Of a stretch of DNA of 64,000 bases, positions 46,730 to 55,046 are shown piece by piece (position 1 is the stretch's first letter; each line of letters starts with the position of its first letter). The notes beneath the pieces are model-generated. The model had not been told where the DNA came from, made no database searches, and saw only the letters and a program-made list of their open reading frames with translations. Both the position numbers and the translations under genes were made by a program. This DNA is from an uncultured bacterium (GTDB taxonomy: Bacteria; Verrucomicrobiota; Kiritimatiellia; CAIVKH01): positions 1 through 64,000 of the forward strand of contig CALGMT010000029.1 of assembly GCA_937958885.1 (NCBI GenBank), in the 5' to 3' direction.

Positions 46730-47659
46730 ATGCCGCGTCGTTATGCCATCATCGGAACTGGAGCCGTGGGCGGCTTCTACGGAGCGCGCCTGCAGCAGGC
46801 GGGTTTCGAAGTCCACTTTCTGCTGCACTCCGATGTACAGTACGTCCGCGAGCACGGAATCGTCATCGAAGGCGCCAACCGCCAACTGATCCTCGGCCGC
46901 GTCAACGCGCACGCCTCGGTCGATACGATCCCGCCGTGCGACGTTGTAATCGTCGCGCTCAAGACGACGCGCAACGACTTGCTCCCTCATCTCCTCGCTA
47001 AACCGCTCGCGCCGAACGGTGTCGTCCTCATGCTCCAAAACGGACTCGGCGTCGAAGCCGAGGCCGCCGCGGTCGTCGGCGAGGATCGCGTCCTCGGCGG
47101 TCTGTGCTTCATCTGCGCAAACAAAATCGGGCCGGGCCGCATTCTGCACCTCGACTACGGCGATGTGATGCTCGGTGAGTACCGCGCCGACGGCGCCCCC
47201 GGAGGCATCACGCCGCGCCTCGAAGCCATCGCCGAAGATTTCCGCGCCGCCCAAGTGCCGACGACCTGCGCGGAAGACCTCCTGCGCTCACGCTGGAAGA
47301 AGCTGGTCTGGAACATCCCCTACAACGCGCTCTCGGTGATCCTGCGCACAACCACAGACCGCTTGATGCAGAACCCCGACGCGCGCGCCTTGGTCGAATC
47401 TGTAATGCGCGAAGTCATCGCGGCGGCAGCGGCATGCGGCAAAACAATTGAAGAGGCCTTTGTCCGAAAAATGCTGGACGACACCGACCGGATGAAGCCC
47501 TACAAAACCAGCATGATGCTCGACTTCGAGGCCGGTCGCCCGATGGAGATCGAAGCGCTGTATGCGCGTCCCCTCGCCGCCTCGCAGGCCGCCGGTTTTC
47601 CAGCCCCTATGATCGAAACCCTCATGCGCCAACTGCGTTTTCTCGGAGATTCGTCGTGA
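46730..47659 (+). CDS. 2-dehydropantoate 2-reductase-like protein
   Basis: The 309-residue NADPH-dependent oxidoreductase has the Rossmann motif GTGAVGGFYGARLQ at residues 7-20 and the C-terminal ApbA domain with RSRWKKLVWNIPYNALS, whose Lys is the proton donor. If a true PanE, it makes pantoate for coenzyme A; the family is wide, so the substrate is not fixed. Start is leaderless-type. The stop overlaps the next gene (GTGA). Confidence 0.85.
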   Translation: MPRRYAIIGTGAVGGFYGARLQQAGFEVHFLLHSDVQYVREHGIVIEGANRQLILGRVNAHASVDTIPPCDVVIVALKTTRNDLLPHLLAKPLAPNGVVLMLQNGLGVEAEAAAVVGEDRVLGGLCFICANKIGPGRILHLDYGDVMLGEYRADGAPGGITPRLEAIAEDFRAAQVPTTCAEDLLRSRWKKLVWNIPYNALSVILRTTTDRLMQNPDARALVESVMREVIAAAAACGKTIEEAFVRKMLDDTDRMKPYKTSMMLDFEAGRPMEIEALYARPLAASQAAGFPAPMIETLMRQLRFLGDSS

Positions 47660-48480
47660 CACGACTAATTGTCGTCTTCCTGCTCGCCTGTCTTTCCGCC
47701 GCGCCCGCCAACGAGCCGACGCGTTTTGAAGTGTATCCGCTTGGCGGCGCGGACATGGAATCCACGCTGGAAACGGTCCGCCTTTTTGTCGGCGCCGAGG
47801 GACACGTCACACCGGATCCCGTCCATCAGCGCCTGCTCGTCGTCACCACGGCGGAGCGGCATGCGCGCATCGCAGAGCTCGTTCAAAAACTATCCGGCCC
47901 CACGCGCAACGTGTTCATCGAGGTCCGCATTGAAACCGCCGGCGAGCAGCGGGAATCGAACATCTCGGTCGGCGGTTCCGGCGACGTGACGATCGATCGG
48001 GACGGCCTCTCCGGATCGGTCCGCATCAAGCCGCGCGTGGTGAACCAAACCACGACGCGCTCCGGCGCGTCGACGCAGTCCCTGCTGGTCGGCAGCGGGC
48101 GCGAGGCGGTCTTGCGCGTCGGCGAAAGCGTGCCCTACATCGACTGGATCAGCGACTTCGGCCTGCGCAACGGCCTGCTCCAGACCCGCCTCGCGTGGCA
48201 ACAGGTGGGGTCCTTCCTCATCGTTCAGCCCACCATTATCGGCAACGGGCCGACGATTCGGGTGCGGATCACGCCGGAACTGCGCGGCCTCGTCAACGGA
48301 CGCCCGGAACACGTCCGGTTTTCCACGCTCACCACGGACGTAGTCGCGCGCGACGGCGAGTCGCTTCATCTCGGCGGACTCGGCCAGCAGGGTGAATTCT
48401 TCAGCCGATTCCTCGTCGGCGTCGGCGCGGGAGGCGCCGCCGAATCCCTCTCCGTCCGGCTGGTGCCCCGCATCCAGTGA
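47656..48480 (+). CDS. Short secretin-like exported protein
   Basis: The 274-residue product has a signal peptide (about residues 1-18) and a fold like the N-terminal and proximal beta domains of secretins: DMESTLETVRLFVGAEGHVTPDP, then QRLLVVTTAERHARIAELV and VFIEVRIETAGEQ. The beginning of the secretin core (SVPYIDW and VQPTIIGNGPTIRVRITPELRG) is visible, but the rest is missing. It is about half the usual length and no other secretion-system gene is near. The start is GTG. Confidence 0.7.
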   Translation: MTRLIVVFLLACLSAAPANEPTRFEVYPLGGADMESTLETVRLFVGAEGHVTPDPVHQRLLVVTTAERHARIAELVQKLSGPTRNVFIEVRIETAGEQRESNISVGGSGDVTIDRDGLSGSVRIKPRVVNQTTTRSGASTQSLLVGSGREAVLRVGESVPYIDWISDFGLRNGLLQTRLAWQQVGSFLIVQPTIIGNGPTIRVRITPELRGLVNGRPEHVRFSTLTTDVVARDGESLHLGGLGQQGEFFSRFLVGVGAGGAAESLSVRLVPRIQ

Positions 48481-48493
48481 TCGGCCGGCGCGC

Positions 48494-49477
48494 CTACTCG
48501 TGAACGAGCTCGGCGAGTCGGAAGCCCGCCTCCGCCAGCATCTCCATATCCTTCTCGTAGCCCTGTCCGCCGGTGGTCAGATAGCCCTCGCTGAACATTG
48601 AATTGGCCGGATACAGCGCCAACGGCTGCATGTGCTTGAGCACCACCTCGCGCCCGCCGGCGGCCCGGATGTCGCGCGTGGGGTTCACAAATCGGAACAT
48701 GCACAGCGCCTTCAAGCATTCGAACGGCGTCAGCTTGGGCACATGCGCCAGCGGCGTACCGGGCCGCGGATCGAGGAAATTGACCGGAATGGACTCGACC
48801 TCCAGTTCGCGGAGCGTGAACGCGAGATCCACGCGGTCCTCGTCCGTCTCGCCCATGCCCATGATGCCGCCGCAGCAGGCCTCCATGCCCGCCGCCTTCG
48901 CAATTTTCACCGTGCGGATGCGATCCTCGAACGTATGCGTCTGGCAAACGTTCGGAAAATGCGCGCGCGAAGTTTCGAGGTTATGGTTGAACCGATTCAC
49001 GCCCGCCGCCGCGAGTTTCGCGGCATGTGCTTCGGTGAGCAACCCCAGCGACGTGCAAATGTTGATGTTCATTTCAGCCTTGATCCGGCGCACCGCCTCG
49101 CAGATTACATCGAGTTCTTTCTCCGACGGCCCCCGCGTGGCGGTGACCATGCAATACTTCACCGCGCCCATTTCGTGGGCCTTGCGCGCGCCCTCGACCA
49201 GTTGCTCCACCGTCTGCATCGGATAGCGCTCCACACCGCTGTAGGCGCCAATCGCCTGGCTGCAAAACGCGCAATTCTCGCGGCACAACCCGCTCTTCGC
49301 GTTGCGCAACACATGCAGTCGAACATCGCGCCCGTGAAACCGCTTGCGCACCCGGAACGCCGCGTGCAAAAGCGGCAGAAGCTCATCCTCGTCCGCCCGC
49401 AATACGGCCAGCGCATCCTCGCGCGACGGGGCGTTTCCCGCGAGCGCTTCCTCTGCCAGTTGATCCCAATTCGCCAT
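48494..49477 (-). CDS. bioB: Biotin synthase
   Basis: BioB inserts sulphur into dethiobiotin using a [4Fe-4S] cluster, a sacrificial [2Fe-2S] cluster and AdoMet. The 327-residue radical-SAM enzyme has the CxxxCxxC cluster ligands at C65, C69 and C72 (SGLCRENCAFCSQ) and the family sequences CCGGIMGMGETDEDRVD and NSMFSEGYLTT. The start ATG at 49477 was chosen over an upstream ATG because it is followed by a normal N-terminus. A TATAAC is upstream on the minus strand. Confidence 0.96.
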   Translation of the reverse strand: MANWDQLAEEALAGNAPSREDALAVLRADEDELLPLLHAAFRVRKRFHGRDVRLHVLRNAKSGLCRENCAFCSQAIGAYSGVERYPMQTVEQLVEGARKAHEMGAVKYCMVTATRGPSEKELDVICEAVRRIKAEMNINICTSLGLLTEAHAAKLAAAGVNRFNHNLETSRAHFPNVCQTHTFEDRIRTVKIAKAAGMEACCGGIMGMGETDEDRVDLAFTLRELEVESIPVNFLDPRPGTPLAHVPKLTPFECLKALCMFRFVNPTRDIRAAGGREVVLKHMQPLALYPANSMFSEGYLTTGGQGYEKDMEMLAEAGFRLAELVHE

Positions 49478-49716
49478 GTCCTGCTCCTGATTCGTGCGGC
49501 GAGTTATAGCATGAATCAATCCGCGCGAAAGCCACATCTGTCACAAAACGAATTCAGGTAAATACGCAGAAATCCCACATCAAACCGCTTGCAGATATTG
49601 CGATACAGTGCGACCGGCGCTCGATCCAATCAGTTGTAATGGGGCTGTTGCCCAGACAGGTGTTTGATACAAGTTCTTTTTATTCTCTCAGCACACGTCG
49701 GTTCGGGTCCGGGCAA

Positions 49717-49808
49717 AACACCCACCCCCCGCTGCGCGGACCCCTCCCAGGAGGGGTCTCTATTCTGGTCCCCTCCTCCGGAGGGGCGCCCGAAGGGCGG
49801 GGTGGGTT
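49717..49808. repeat. Nested inverted repeats (palindromic element)
   Basis: Two short hairpins, CCCCTCC-CA-GGAGGGG (49741-49756) and CCCCTCC-TCC-GGAGGGG (49770-49786), lie between outer arms resembling AACACCCACCCC (from 49717) and GGGCGGGGTGGGTT (49795-49808). The design is that of REP-like or MITE-type elements. It precedes the IS1380 remnant. Confidence 0.65.
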
Positions 49809-49885
49809 AATCCGCAAAAGTTGCCCGGAGAGCGAGGTGTTATTTTGAGCCATGATTTGAGAAACAACCCCTTGCAGCCTGTCGG

Positions 49886-50053
49886 CGATCCGGACATGGC
49901 GGCGGCCAAGCGGGCGCAGAGGTTCAGCTTGCGCTCGCGCCCCTCGAGCACGAGAAGTCCGCCATTGCTGGAGAGGCGCTGCTCTGAAAAACGGACGTGA
50001 AGGGCTTGTGAAAAGGTTGAAAAAAGCAGACAGACTTCAGGCGTATCCGCCAT
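49886..50053 (-). pseudogene. Remnant of an IS1380-type transposase (N-terminus)
   Basis: On the minus strand the reading HVRFSEQRLSSNGGLLVLEG, then RKLNLCARLAAAM, matches the beginning of IS1380-family transposases. After about 65 residues similarity ends and the catalytic region is absent. It is therefore a broken fragment. No flanking target duplication was identified. Confidence 0.6.
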
Positions 50054-50251
50054 TAGGAAGCCTCGCGCGCCGCATTGTATAAGCATCATAATGATATAGT
50101 TTTACGTATATTTTACATTACTGCTATATACCTATTTCAAGCCCCTTCATGAATCATTTATATTTGAGGGCTGTTGCACTAAGCGCGAAAAAGATTGAGT
50201 TGAAGAGCAAACTGCATGTTTAATTTTCTTACTACCGAGGTCGCCGCAATA

Positions 50252-50390
50252 ATGGGAAAACACGATCTTCATCATTCACGCTTAGCCCGCCGGATCGATC
50301 TGGAGGCCCGCATCCCCGCCGATCACCCCCTTCGGCGCGTCCTCGCACAGATCGATTACTCCTCCGTCCGCAATGCGGTGGCCGGCACCT
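50252..50390 (+). pseudogene. Remnant of an IS1182-type transposase (N-terminus)
   Basis: The plus-strand frame MGKHDLHHSRLARRIDLEAR, then IPADHPLRRVLAQIDYSSV, matches the first 40 residues of IS1182/IS5-like transposases. Similarity stops at about position 50390 and the DDE catalytic part is missing, so this is a decayed remnant. Confidence 0.7.
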
Positions 50391-50462
50391 GCGGGGCTAT
50401 TCGGGTCGGACCTCGACAGGCTGTATCGGCTGGTGACGCGATGCGGATACGAACTGCCTCGT

Positions 50463-50540
50463 AAAGGACTGACCCCTTTTTGTCATGAATAAAGGACTGA
50501 CCCTTTTTCGTCATGAATAAAGGACTGACCCCTTTTTCGG
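50463..50540 (+). repeat. Three tandem copies of a 28-bp repeat
   Basis: Copies begin at 50463, 50491 and 50519 with a period of 28 bases and share AAAGGACTGACCC and, in the first two, TCATGAAT. The last copy forms the first codons of bioA. In the phase used before bioA the first copy reads KGLTPFCHE and stop, the second MNKGLTLFRHE and stop, and the third MNKGLTPF and onward. The small frame at 50485-50520 overlaps the bioA start. Confidence 0.8.
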
Positions 50541-51787
50541 CGGTGTGGCATCCATATACGCGGGCGTCGGCGATCGCGGAGGGGAGAACGCCGGTGATCG
50601 TGCGAGGCGATGGCATCTACCTGATCGATGATCATGGGCGCCGCTATGTCGACGCGATCGCGTCGTGGTGGTGCGCGGCGCTCGGACATTCGCATCCCCG
50701 CCTCATCGCGGCCATCCAACAACAAGCGTCCGCACTGCAACACAGTATCCTCGCGAACCTGACTCACCCGCAGGCAGAAGAACTAGCGCGCCGCCTCGCG
50801 GCTATGATGCCGACGCCGGAGCGCCACGTCCTCTTTGCGTCGGACGGCGCGAGCGCGGTGGAACAGGCGCTGAAAATTGCGGCGCAGTATTGGCACAATA
50901 TCGGACGACCCGAGCGGCGGCGCTTCGCCTGTATCCACGGCGCCTACCATGGAGACACGTTTGGGGCGATGGCCGTCGGCTACCTCGACCAGTGGCACCG
51001 CCCGTTCAAACCCTGGCTGGCAGAGGCGATCCAACTGCCGTTTCCCGACACCACGTCGGCGCGCTGGCATAAATCGCTCGACCCGCATCGCGATGAGCTG
51101 GCCGCCGTGATTGTGGAGCCGCTCTGCCTTGGCGCGGCCGGTATGCGGATGTATCCCGCGGAACGGTTGCGGGCGCTCGGCGATTGGTGCACGGCGAACA
51201 ACACGTTATTGATCGTCGATGAAATTGCAATGGGCTTCGGACGAACGGGGCGCTGGTTTGCCTTCGAACACGCCGGGATCGATCCGGACCTCGTCTGCGT
51301 CGGCAAGGCGCTTACCGGCGGAACGCTTCCGATGAGCGCGACGATTGCAAAGAACTTCATTTATGAAACGTTCACCGACCGCCCGGTGGACCGCACGCTC
51401 CAACACGGCCACACCTTTTGCGGCAACCCAATCGCCGCCGCGGCGGCGAATGAAGCGCTGCGGGTTTATGAGGACATGGACGCGCCCGCGCGCGCCGCGG
51501 CGCTAGGCGCTCGAATGGCGGAACGCCTGGACACCCTGCGCGGGCGATCCGGTATCGCTGACGTTCGATGCCTGGGCCTGATCGGCGTGGTTGAGCTGGA
51601 GACGGAATCCGGGGCCGCCGCGGTCCCCCGCCCCCACCGCATCCGGCTCCGCCTCCAAGAGCAAGGCATCCTGCTGCGCCCGCTCGGCAACGTGCTCTAC
51701 CTCATGCCCCCGCTCGTCATTTCAGAGTCCGAACTCGATGCGCTGGTCCAGGCATTCGCTTCGGCGATCGCTTCGGAATGCGGCTAA
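50513..51787 (+). CDS. bioA: Adenosylmethionine-8-amino-7-oxononanoate aminotransferase
   Basis: BioA converts KAPA to DAPA in biotin synthesis. The 424-residue PLP enzyme has WHPYT, the PLP-lysine block LVCVGKALTGGT, VDEIAMGFGRTG and YLMPP. The first nine codons (MNKGLTPFS) are supplied by the third 28-bp repeat, replacing the native N-terminus; the next recognisable residues AVWHPYTRASAI follow at once. No ribosome site of the usual form is seen, but an 11-codon frame overlaps the start and could couple translation. The conserved core is complete, so function is likely kept. Confidence 0.93.
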   Translation: MNKGLTPFSAVWHPYTRASAIAEGRTPVIVRGDGIYLIDDHGRRYVDAIASWWCAALGHSHPRLIAAIQQQASALQHSILANLTHPQAEELARRLAAMMPTPERHVLFASDGASAVEQALKIAAQYWHNIGRPERRRFACIHGAYHGDTFGAMAVGYLDQWHRPFKPWLAEAIQLPFPDTTSARWHKSLDPHRDELAAVIVEPLCLGAAGMRMYPAERLRALGDWCTANNTLLIVDEIAMGFGRTGRWFAFEHAGIDPDLVCVGKALTGGTLPMSATIAKNFIYETFTDRPVDRTLQHGHTFCGNPIAAAAANEALRVYEDMDAPARAAALGARMAERLDTLRGRSGIADVRCLGLIGVVELETESGAAAVPRPHRIRLRLQEQGILLRPLGNVLYLMPPLVISESELDALVQAFASAIASECG

Positions 51788-51789
51788 AA

Positions 51790-51853
51790 GTACGGCGCGA
51801 CCTCCGGGCGCGCCGAATTCTTGAATAAAGCGGGTTCGGAGGTCCCGCCCTAC
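51790..51853. repeat. Inverted repeat between convergent bioA and dgkA
   Basis: Arms of 17 bases, 51790-51806 and 51837-51853, match at 15 positions when one is reversed. They share GGCG and GACCTCCG. The element covers the gap between the two gene ends and overlaps the dgkA stop. It may serve as a bidirectional terminator or be a dispersed repeat. Confidence 0.6.
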
Positions 51854-52224
51854 CGCAACAGGCGCGGGAGAAAAATGAGGAGGCCGACGGCCGCGGCTGC
51901 GAAGGCGGCGAGCAGGACCCCGGCGGCAGCGAGATCCTTGGCGCGCCCGATTCCAGGATGCTCGTCCGGATGCAGCGCGTCGGCCAGTTCTTCAATGGCC
52001 GAATTCAACGCCTCCGCGGCGAACACAAGACCGATACACAGGACGATGGCCATCCATTCGCCGCGGCTGACGCCGAACCAGAACCCGCACGCAATGGCCG
52101 CGCAGCCGGCCATCGCGTGGAATCGCGCGTGCGGTTGACGGGCGGCAAGCAGAAAGAGACCGCGGAATGCGTGGCCGAAAGAGGCGAGCGCCCCGCGAAT
52201 GCCGGTGCGACGGAATCGATTCAT
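51850..52224 (-). CDS. dgkA: Diacylglycerol kinase family protein
   Basis: The 124-residue protein has three membrane helices and the DgkA/undecaprenol-kinase core, FAAEALNSAIEELADAL, in which the Glu and Asn bind Mg-ATP. It recycles diacylglycerol or undecaprenol for envelope lipids. Of two starts, ATG 52224 fits best: TATGTT lies seven bases before it and there is no ribosome site. It diverges from aceE. Confidence 0.9.
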   Translation of the reverse strand: MNRFRRTGIRGALASFGHAFRGLFLLAARQPHARFHAMAGCAAIACGFWFGVSRGEWMAIVLCIGLVFAAEALNSAIEELADALHPDEHPGIGRAKDLAAAGVLLAAFAAAAVGLLIFLPRLLR

Positions 52225-52356
52225 GTCCGTCAACATATAGCATGGACGAGCAGGCCTCCGCCAAATCGATCCTTTCGCCGGTTTCCGTTCAACGAGACTT
52301 GCGTTTTCACTGCCCTGCTCGTACGTTCGCGGACTTCAAGTGAGGGGTGATTGTCT

Positions 52357-55032
52357 ATGACGGATGTCGATTCGAATCCGGAAAATATTGACCATTTGGA
52401 AACGCGGGATTGGCTGGACTCGCTGGACGATGTGTATTACACGCGCGGTCCGGAACGCGTGGCCGGCCTGTTGAGCGACCTCCAGCAACACGCCCAGCGA
52501 ATGGGCGTCAAACTGCCGGTGACGTCGGTCACCCCCTACACCAACACGATCCCGGTCAACCTCCAGCCGGCCTACCCCGGCGACCGCGAACTTGAGCGCC
52601 GTATCAAGAGTCTCGTGCGCTGGAACGCAATGGCGATGGTCGTGCGCGCGAATAAGGCGGACCCCAGCATCGGCGGTCACATCTCGACGTTCGCGTCGTG
52701 CGCGACCCTCTACGAGGTGGGCTTCAATCACTTCTTCCGCGGCCGCAGCGAAACGCAGGAACCGGATTTCGTCTATTTCCAGGGCCACGCCTCGCCCGGC
52801 ATCTATGCGCGGGCCTTTCTCGAAGGACGTCTCTCGCGCGAACATCTCCAGAATTTCCGGCGCGAGCTGGCGAAGGGCGGCGGGTTGTCGTCCTACCCCC
52901 ACCCCTGGCTGATGCCGGATTTCTGGGAGTTTCCAACAGTCTCGATGGGCCTGGGCCCGATCACCGCCATCTACCACGCGCGCTTTATCCGCTATCTGGA
53001 GGATCGCGGCCTCAAACCGAAGTCCGATCAGAAGGTATGGGCCTTCCTCGGCGACGGCGAGACGGACGAGCCAGAGTCGCTCGGCGCGATCTCGCTGGCC
53101 GCGCGCGAGCAACTCGACAACCTGATCTTCGTCATCAACTGCAACCTCCAACGGCTTGACGGCCCGGTGCGCGGCAACGGGCAGATCATTCAGGAGCTCG
53201 AAGCCAACTTCCGCGGCTGCGGATGGAACGTGATCAAGGTCATTTGGGGCAGCGACTGGGACCCGCTCCTCGCGGCGGACAAGACCGGGCACCTCGTCAA
53301 GCGCATGGGCGAGGTGGTGGACGGCGAGTTCCAAAAGTATGCAACGGAATCCGGCGACTACATCCGCAAGAACTTTTTCGGCGCTTATCCGGAAACCCTC
53401 AAGCTTGTCGAGCACTTGAGCGACGAGGAACTGACTCGGCTGCGCCTCGGCGGCCACGACCCGGAGAAGATTTACGCGGCGTTCCGCGCGGCTGTGAACA
53501 ACAAGGGCACGCCCACCGTCATCTTGTGCCGCACGATCAAAGGCTATGGCCTCGGCGAGGCAGGCGAAGGCAAAAACATTACGCACCAGCAGAAAAAGCT
53601 GAATGAGGAGGAGCTGCGCGAGTTCCGACGCCGCTTCGACATCCCGATCTCGGAAGACGATATCGCCTCCGCCCCGTTCTACCGCCCGGCCAAGGACAGC
53701 CTCGAGATGCAATATCTGCTCGAACGCCGGCGCGCGCTCGGCGGCTTCCTCCCGAAGCGCATGACCCGGACCAAGCCCATCGTCCCGCCCGAAGACGACC
53801 TGTTCGCCGAATTCGCGAAAGGCACCGACGGACGCGAGGCTTCGACAACGATGGCGTTCGTGCGCCTGCTCTCGAAACTGGTTAAAGATCCGAACATCGG
53901 CAAACTTGTGGTGCCGATCGTACCCGACGAGGCGCGGACCTTCGGTATGGAATCGCTGTTCCGGCAGATCGGCATCTATGCGCACGCCGGCCAGCTCTAC
54001 GAACCGGTCGATGCGGAGAGCCTGCTCTACTACAAAGAGGCGAAAGACGGCCAAATTCTAGAAGAGGGCATCAACGAGGCCGGCTCGATCAGCTCCTTCA
54101 TCGCGGCGGGCACCGCCTACGCGAACCACGGCGTCAACACAATCCCGTTCTACATTTACTATTCCATGTTCGGCATGCAGCGCGTGGGCGACCTGGTCTG
54201 GCTCGCCGGCGACATGCGCTGCCGCGGGTTCCTCCTCGGCGGCACCGCCGGACGCACGACGCTGAACGGCGAAGGCCTTCAGCATCAGGACGGGCACAGC
54301 CACCTGCTCGCCTATCCGGTCCCGAATCTGATGAGCTACGATCCGGCGTATGCCTACGAAATGGCCGTCATCATCAAGGACGGCATTCGCCGCATGTATG
54401 TCGAAGGCGAGAGCATTTTCTACTACCTCACCCTCTGCAACGAGAACTACGCGATGCCGCCCATGCCGAAAGGCGCGGAGGCGGGCATTCTCAAGGGCAT
54501 GTATCTATTCAAGCCCTCGGAGCTGAAGGGCGCCAAGCTGAAAGCGCAACTGCTCGGCAGCGGCACGATCCTCAACGAAGTCGTCAAAGCGCAGCAGATG
54601 CTGGCGGAGAAATATCAAATCGCCGCGGATGTCTGGTCGGTCACCAGCTACAAGGAACTGCGGCGCGACGCGATGGAAGCGGACCGCTTCAACCTGCTGA
54701 ATCCCGGCGAGCCGCCGAAGACGCCCTACGTCTCGCAGTGTTTGAACACCACCGAGGGCGTTATCGTCGCGGCTTCCGACTACGTCAAAATGCTGCCCGA
54801 CGCCCTACAGCGATGGGTGAACCGCCCGATGTACAACCTCGGCACCGAGGGCTTCGGCCGCAGCGAAACGCGCGCCAAGTTGCGCGACTTCTTTGAGGTG
54901 GACGCGCGCTATGTCACGCTCGCCACTCTGACGCAGCTCGTGCGCGCCGGCCAACTCAAGGCGGACGTGCTGCCGAAAGCCGTGCAGGACCTTGAAATCG
55001 ATCCTGCCAAGCCGAACCCGCTCACTGCCTGA
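52357..55032 (+). CDS. aceE: Pyruvate dehydrogenase E1 component, homodimeric type
   Basis: AceE decarboxylates pyruvate with thiamine diphosphate and passes the acetyl group to E2. The 891-residue enzyme has the family start (RDWLDSLDDVY), the His motif SIGGHISTFASCATLYEVGFNHFF and the TPP motif GDGETDEPE, ending about 28 residues later with NCNLQ. The ATG at 52357 has GAGGGG 12 bases upstream; a TTG at 52351 is less likely. It is the first gene of an E1-E2-E3 operon. Confidence 0.97.
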   Translation: MTDVDSNPENIDHLETRDWLDSLDDVYYTRGPERVAGLLSDLQQHAQRMGVKLPVTSVTPYTNTIPVNLQPAYPGDRELERRIKSLVRWNAMAMVVRANKADPSIGGHISTFASCATLYEVGFNHFFRGRSETQEPDFVYFQGHASPGIYARAFLEGRLSREHLQNFRRELAKGGGLSSYPHPWLMPDFWEFPTVSMGLGPITAIYHARFIRYLEDRGLKPKSDQKVWAFLGDGETDEPESLGAISLAAREQLDNLIFVINCNLQRLDGPVRGNGQIIQELEANFRGCGWNVIKVIWGSDWDPLLAADKTGHLVKRMGEVVDGEFQKYATESGDYIRKNFFGAYPETLKLVEHLSDEELTRLRLGGHDPEKIYAAFRAAVNNKGTPTVILCRTIKGYGLGEAGEGKNITHQQKKLNEEELREFRRRFDIPISEDDIASAPFYRPAKDSLEMQYLLERRRALGGFLPKRMTRTKPIVPPEDDLFAEFAKGTDGREASTTMAFVRLLSKLVKDPNIGKLVVPIVPDEARTFGMESLFRQIGIYAHAGQLYEPVDAESLLYYKEAKDGQILEEGINEAGSISSFIAAGTAYANHGVNTIPFYIYYSMFGMQRVGDLVWLAGDMRCRGFLLGGTAGRTTLNGEGLQHQDGHSHLLAYPVPNLMSYDPAYAYEMAVIIKDGIRRMYVEGESIFYYLTLCNENYAMPPMPKGAEAGILKGMYLFKPSELKGAKLKAQLLGSGTILNEVVKAQQMLAEKYQIAADVWSVTSYKELRRDAMEADRFNLLNPGEPPKTPYVSQCLNTTEGVIVAASDYVKMLPDALQRWVNRPMYNLGTEGFGRSETRAKLRDFFEVDARYVTLATLTQLVRAGQLKADVLPKAVQDLEIDPAKPNPLTA

Positions 55033-55046
55033 ACCTGGAGACGACT

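Larger units (their letters stand above)
49478..50512. other. Mobile-element graveyard between bioB and bioA
   Basis: About 1 kb without an intact gene separates the divergent biotin genes. It holds the bioB promoter (49480-49640), a nest of inverted repeats (49717-49808), a decayed IS1380-type transposase start (minus), an AT-rich stretch (50080-50220), a decayed IS1182-type transposase start (plus) and three 28-bp tandem repeats that run into bioA. It is lower in GC than its surroundings. Confidence 0.75.

Noticed and set aside
50463..50540. Possible CRISPR-like repeats
   Set aside because: Copies are directly tandem with no spacers, only three units, and no cas genes are present.
52336..54054. 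572-residue minus-strand frame inside aceE
   Set aside because: AceE is unmistakable; the antisense frame has no known domain.
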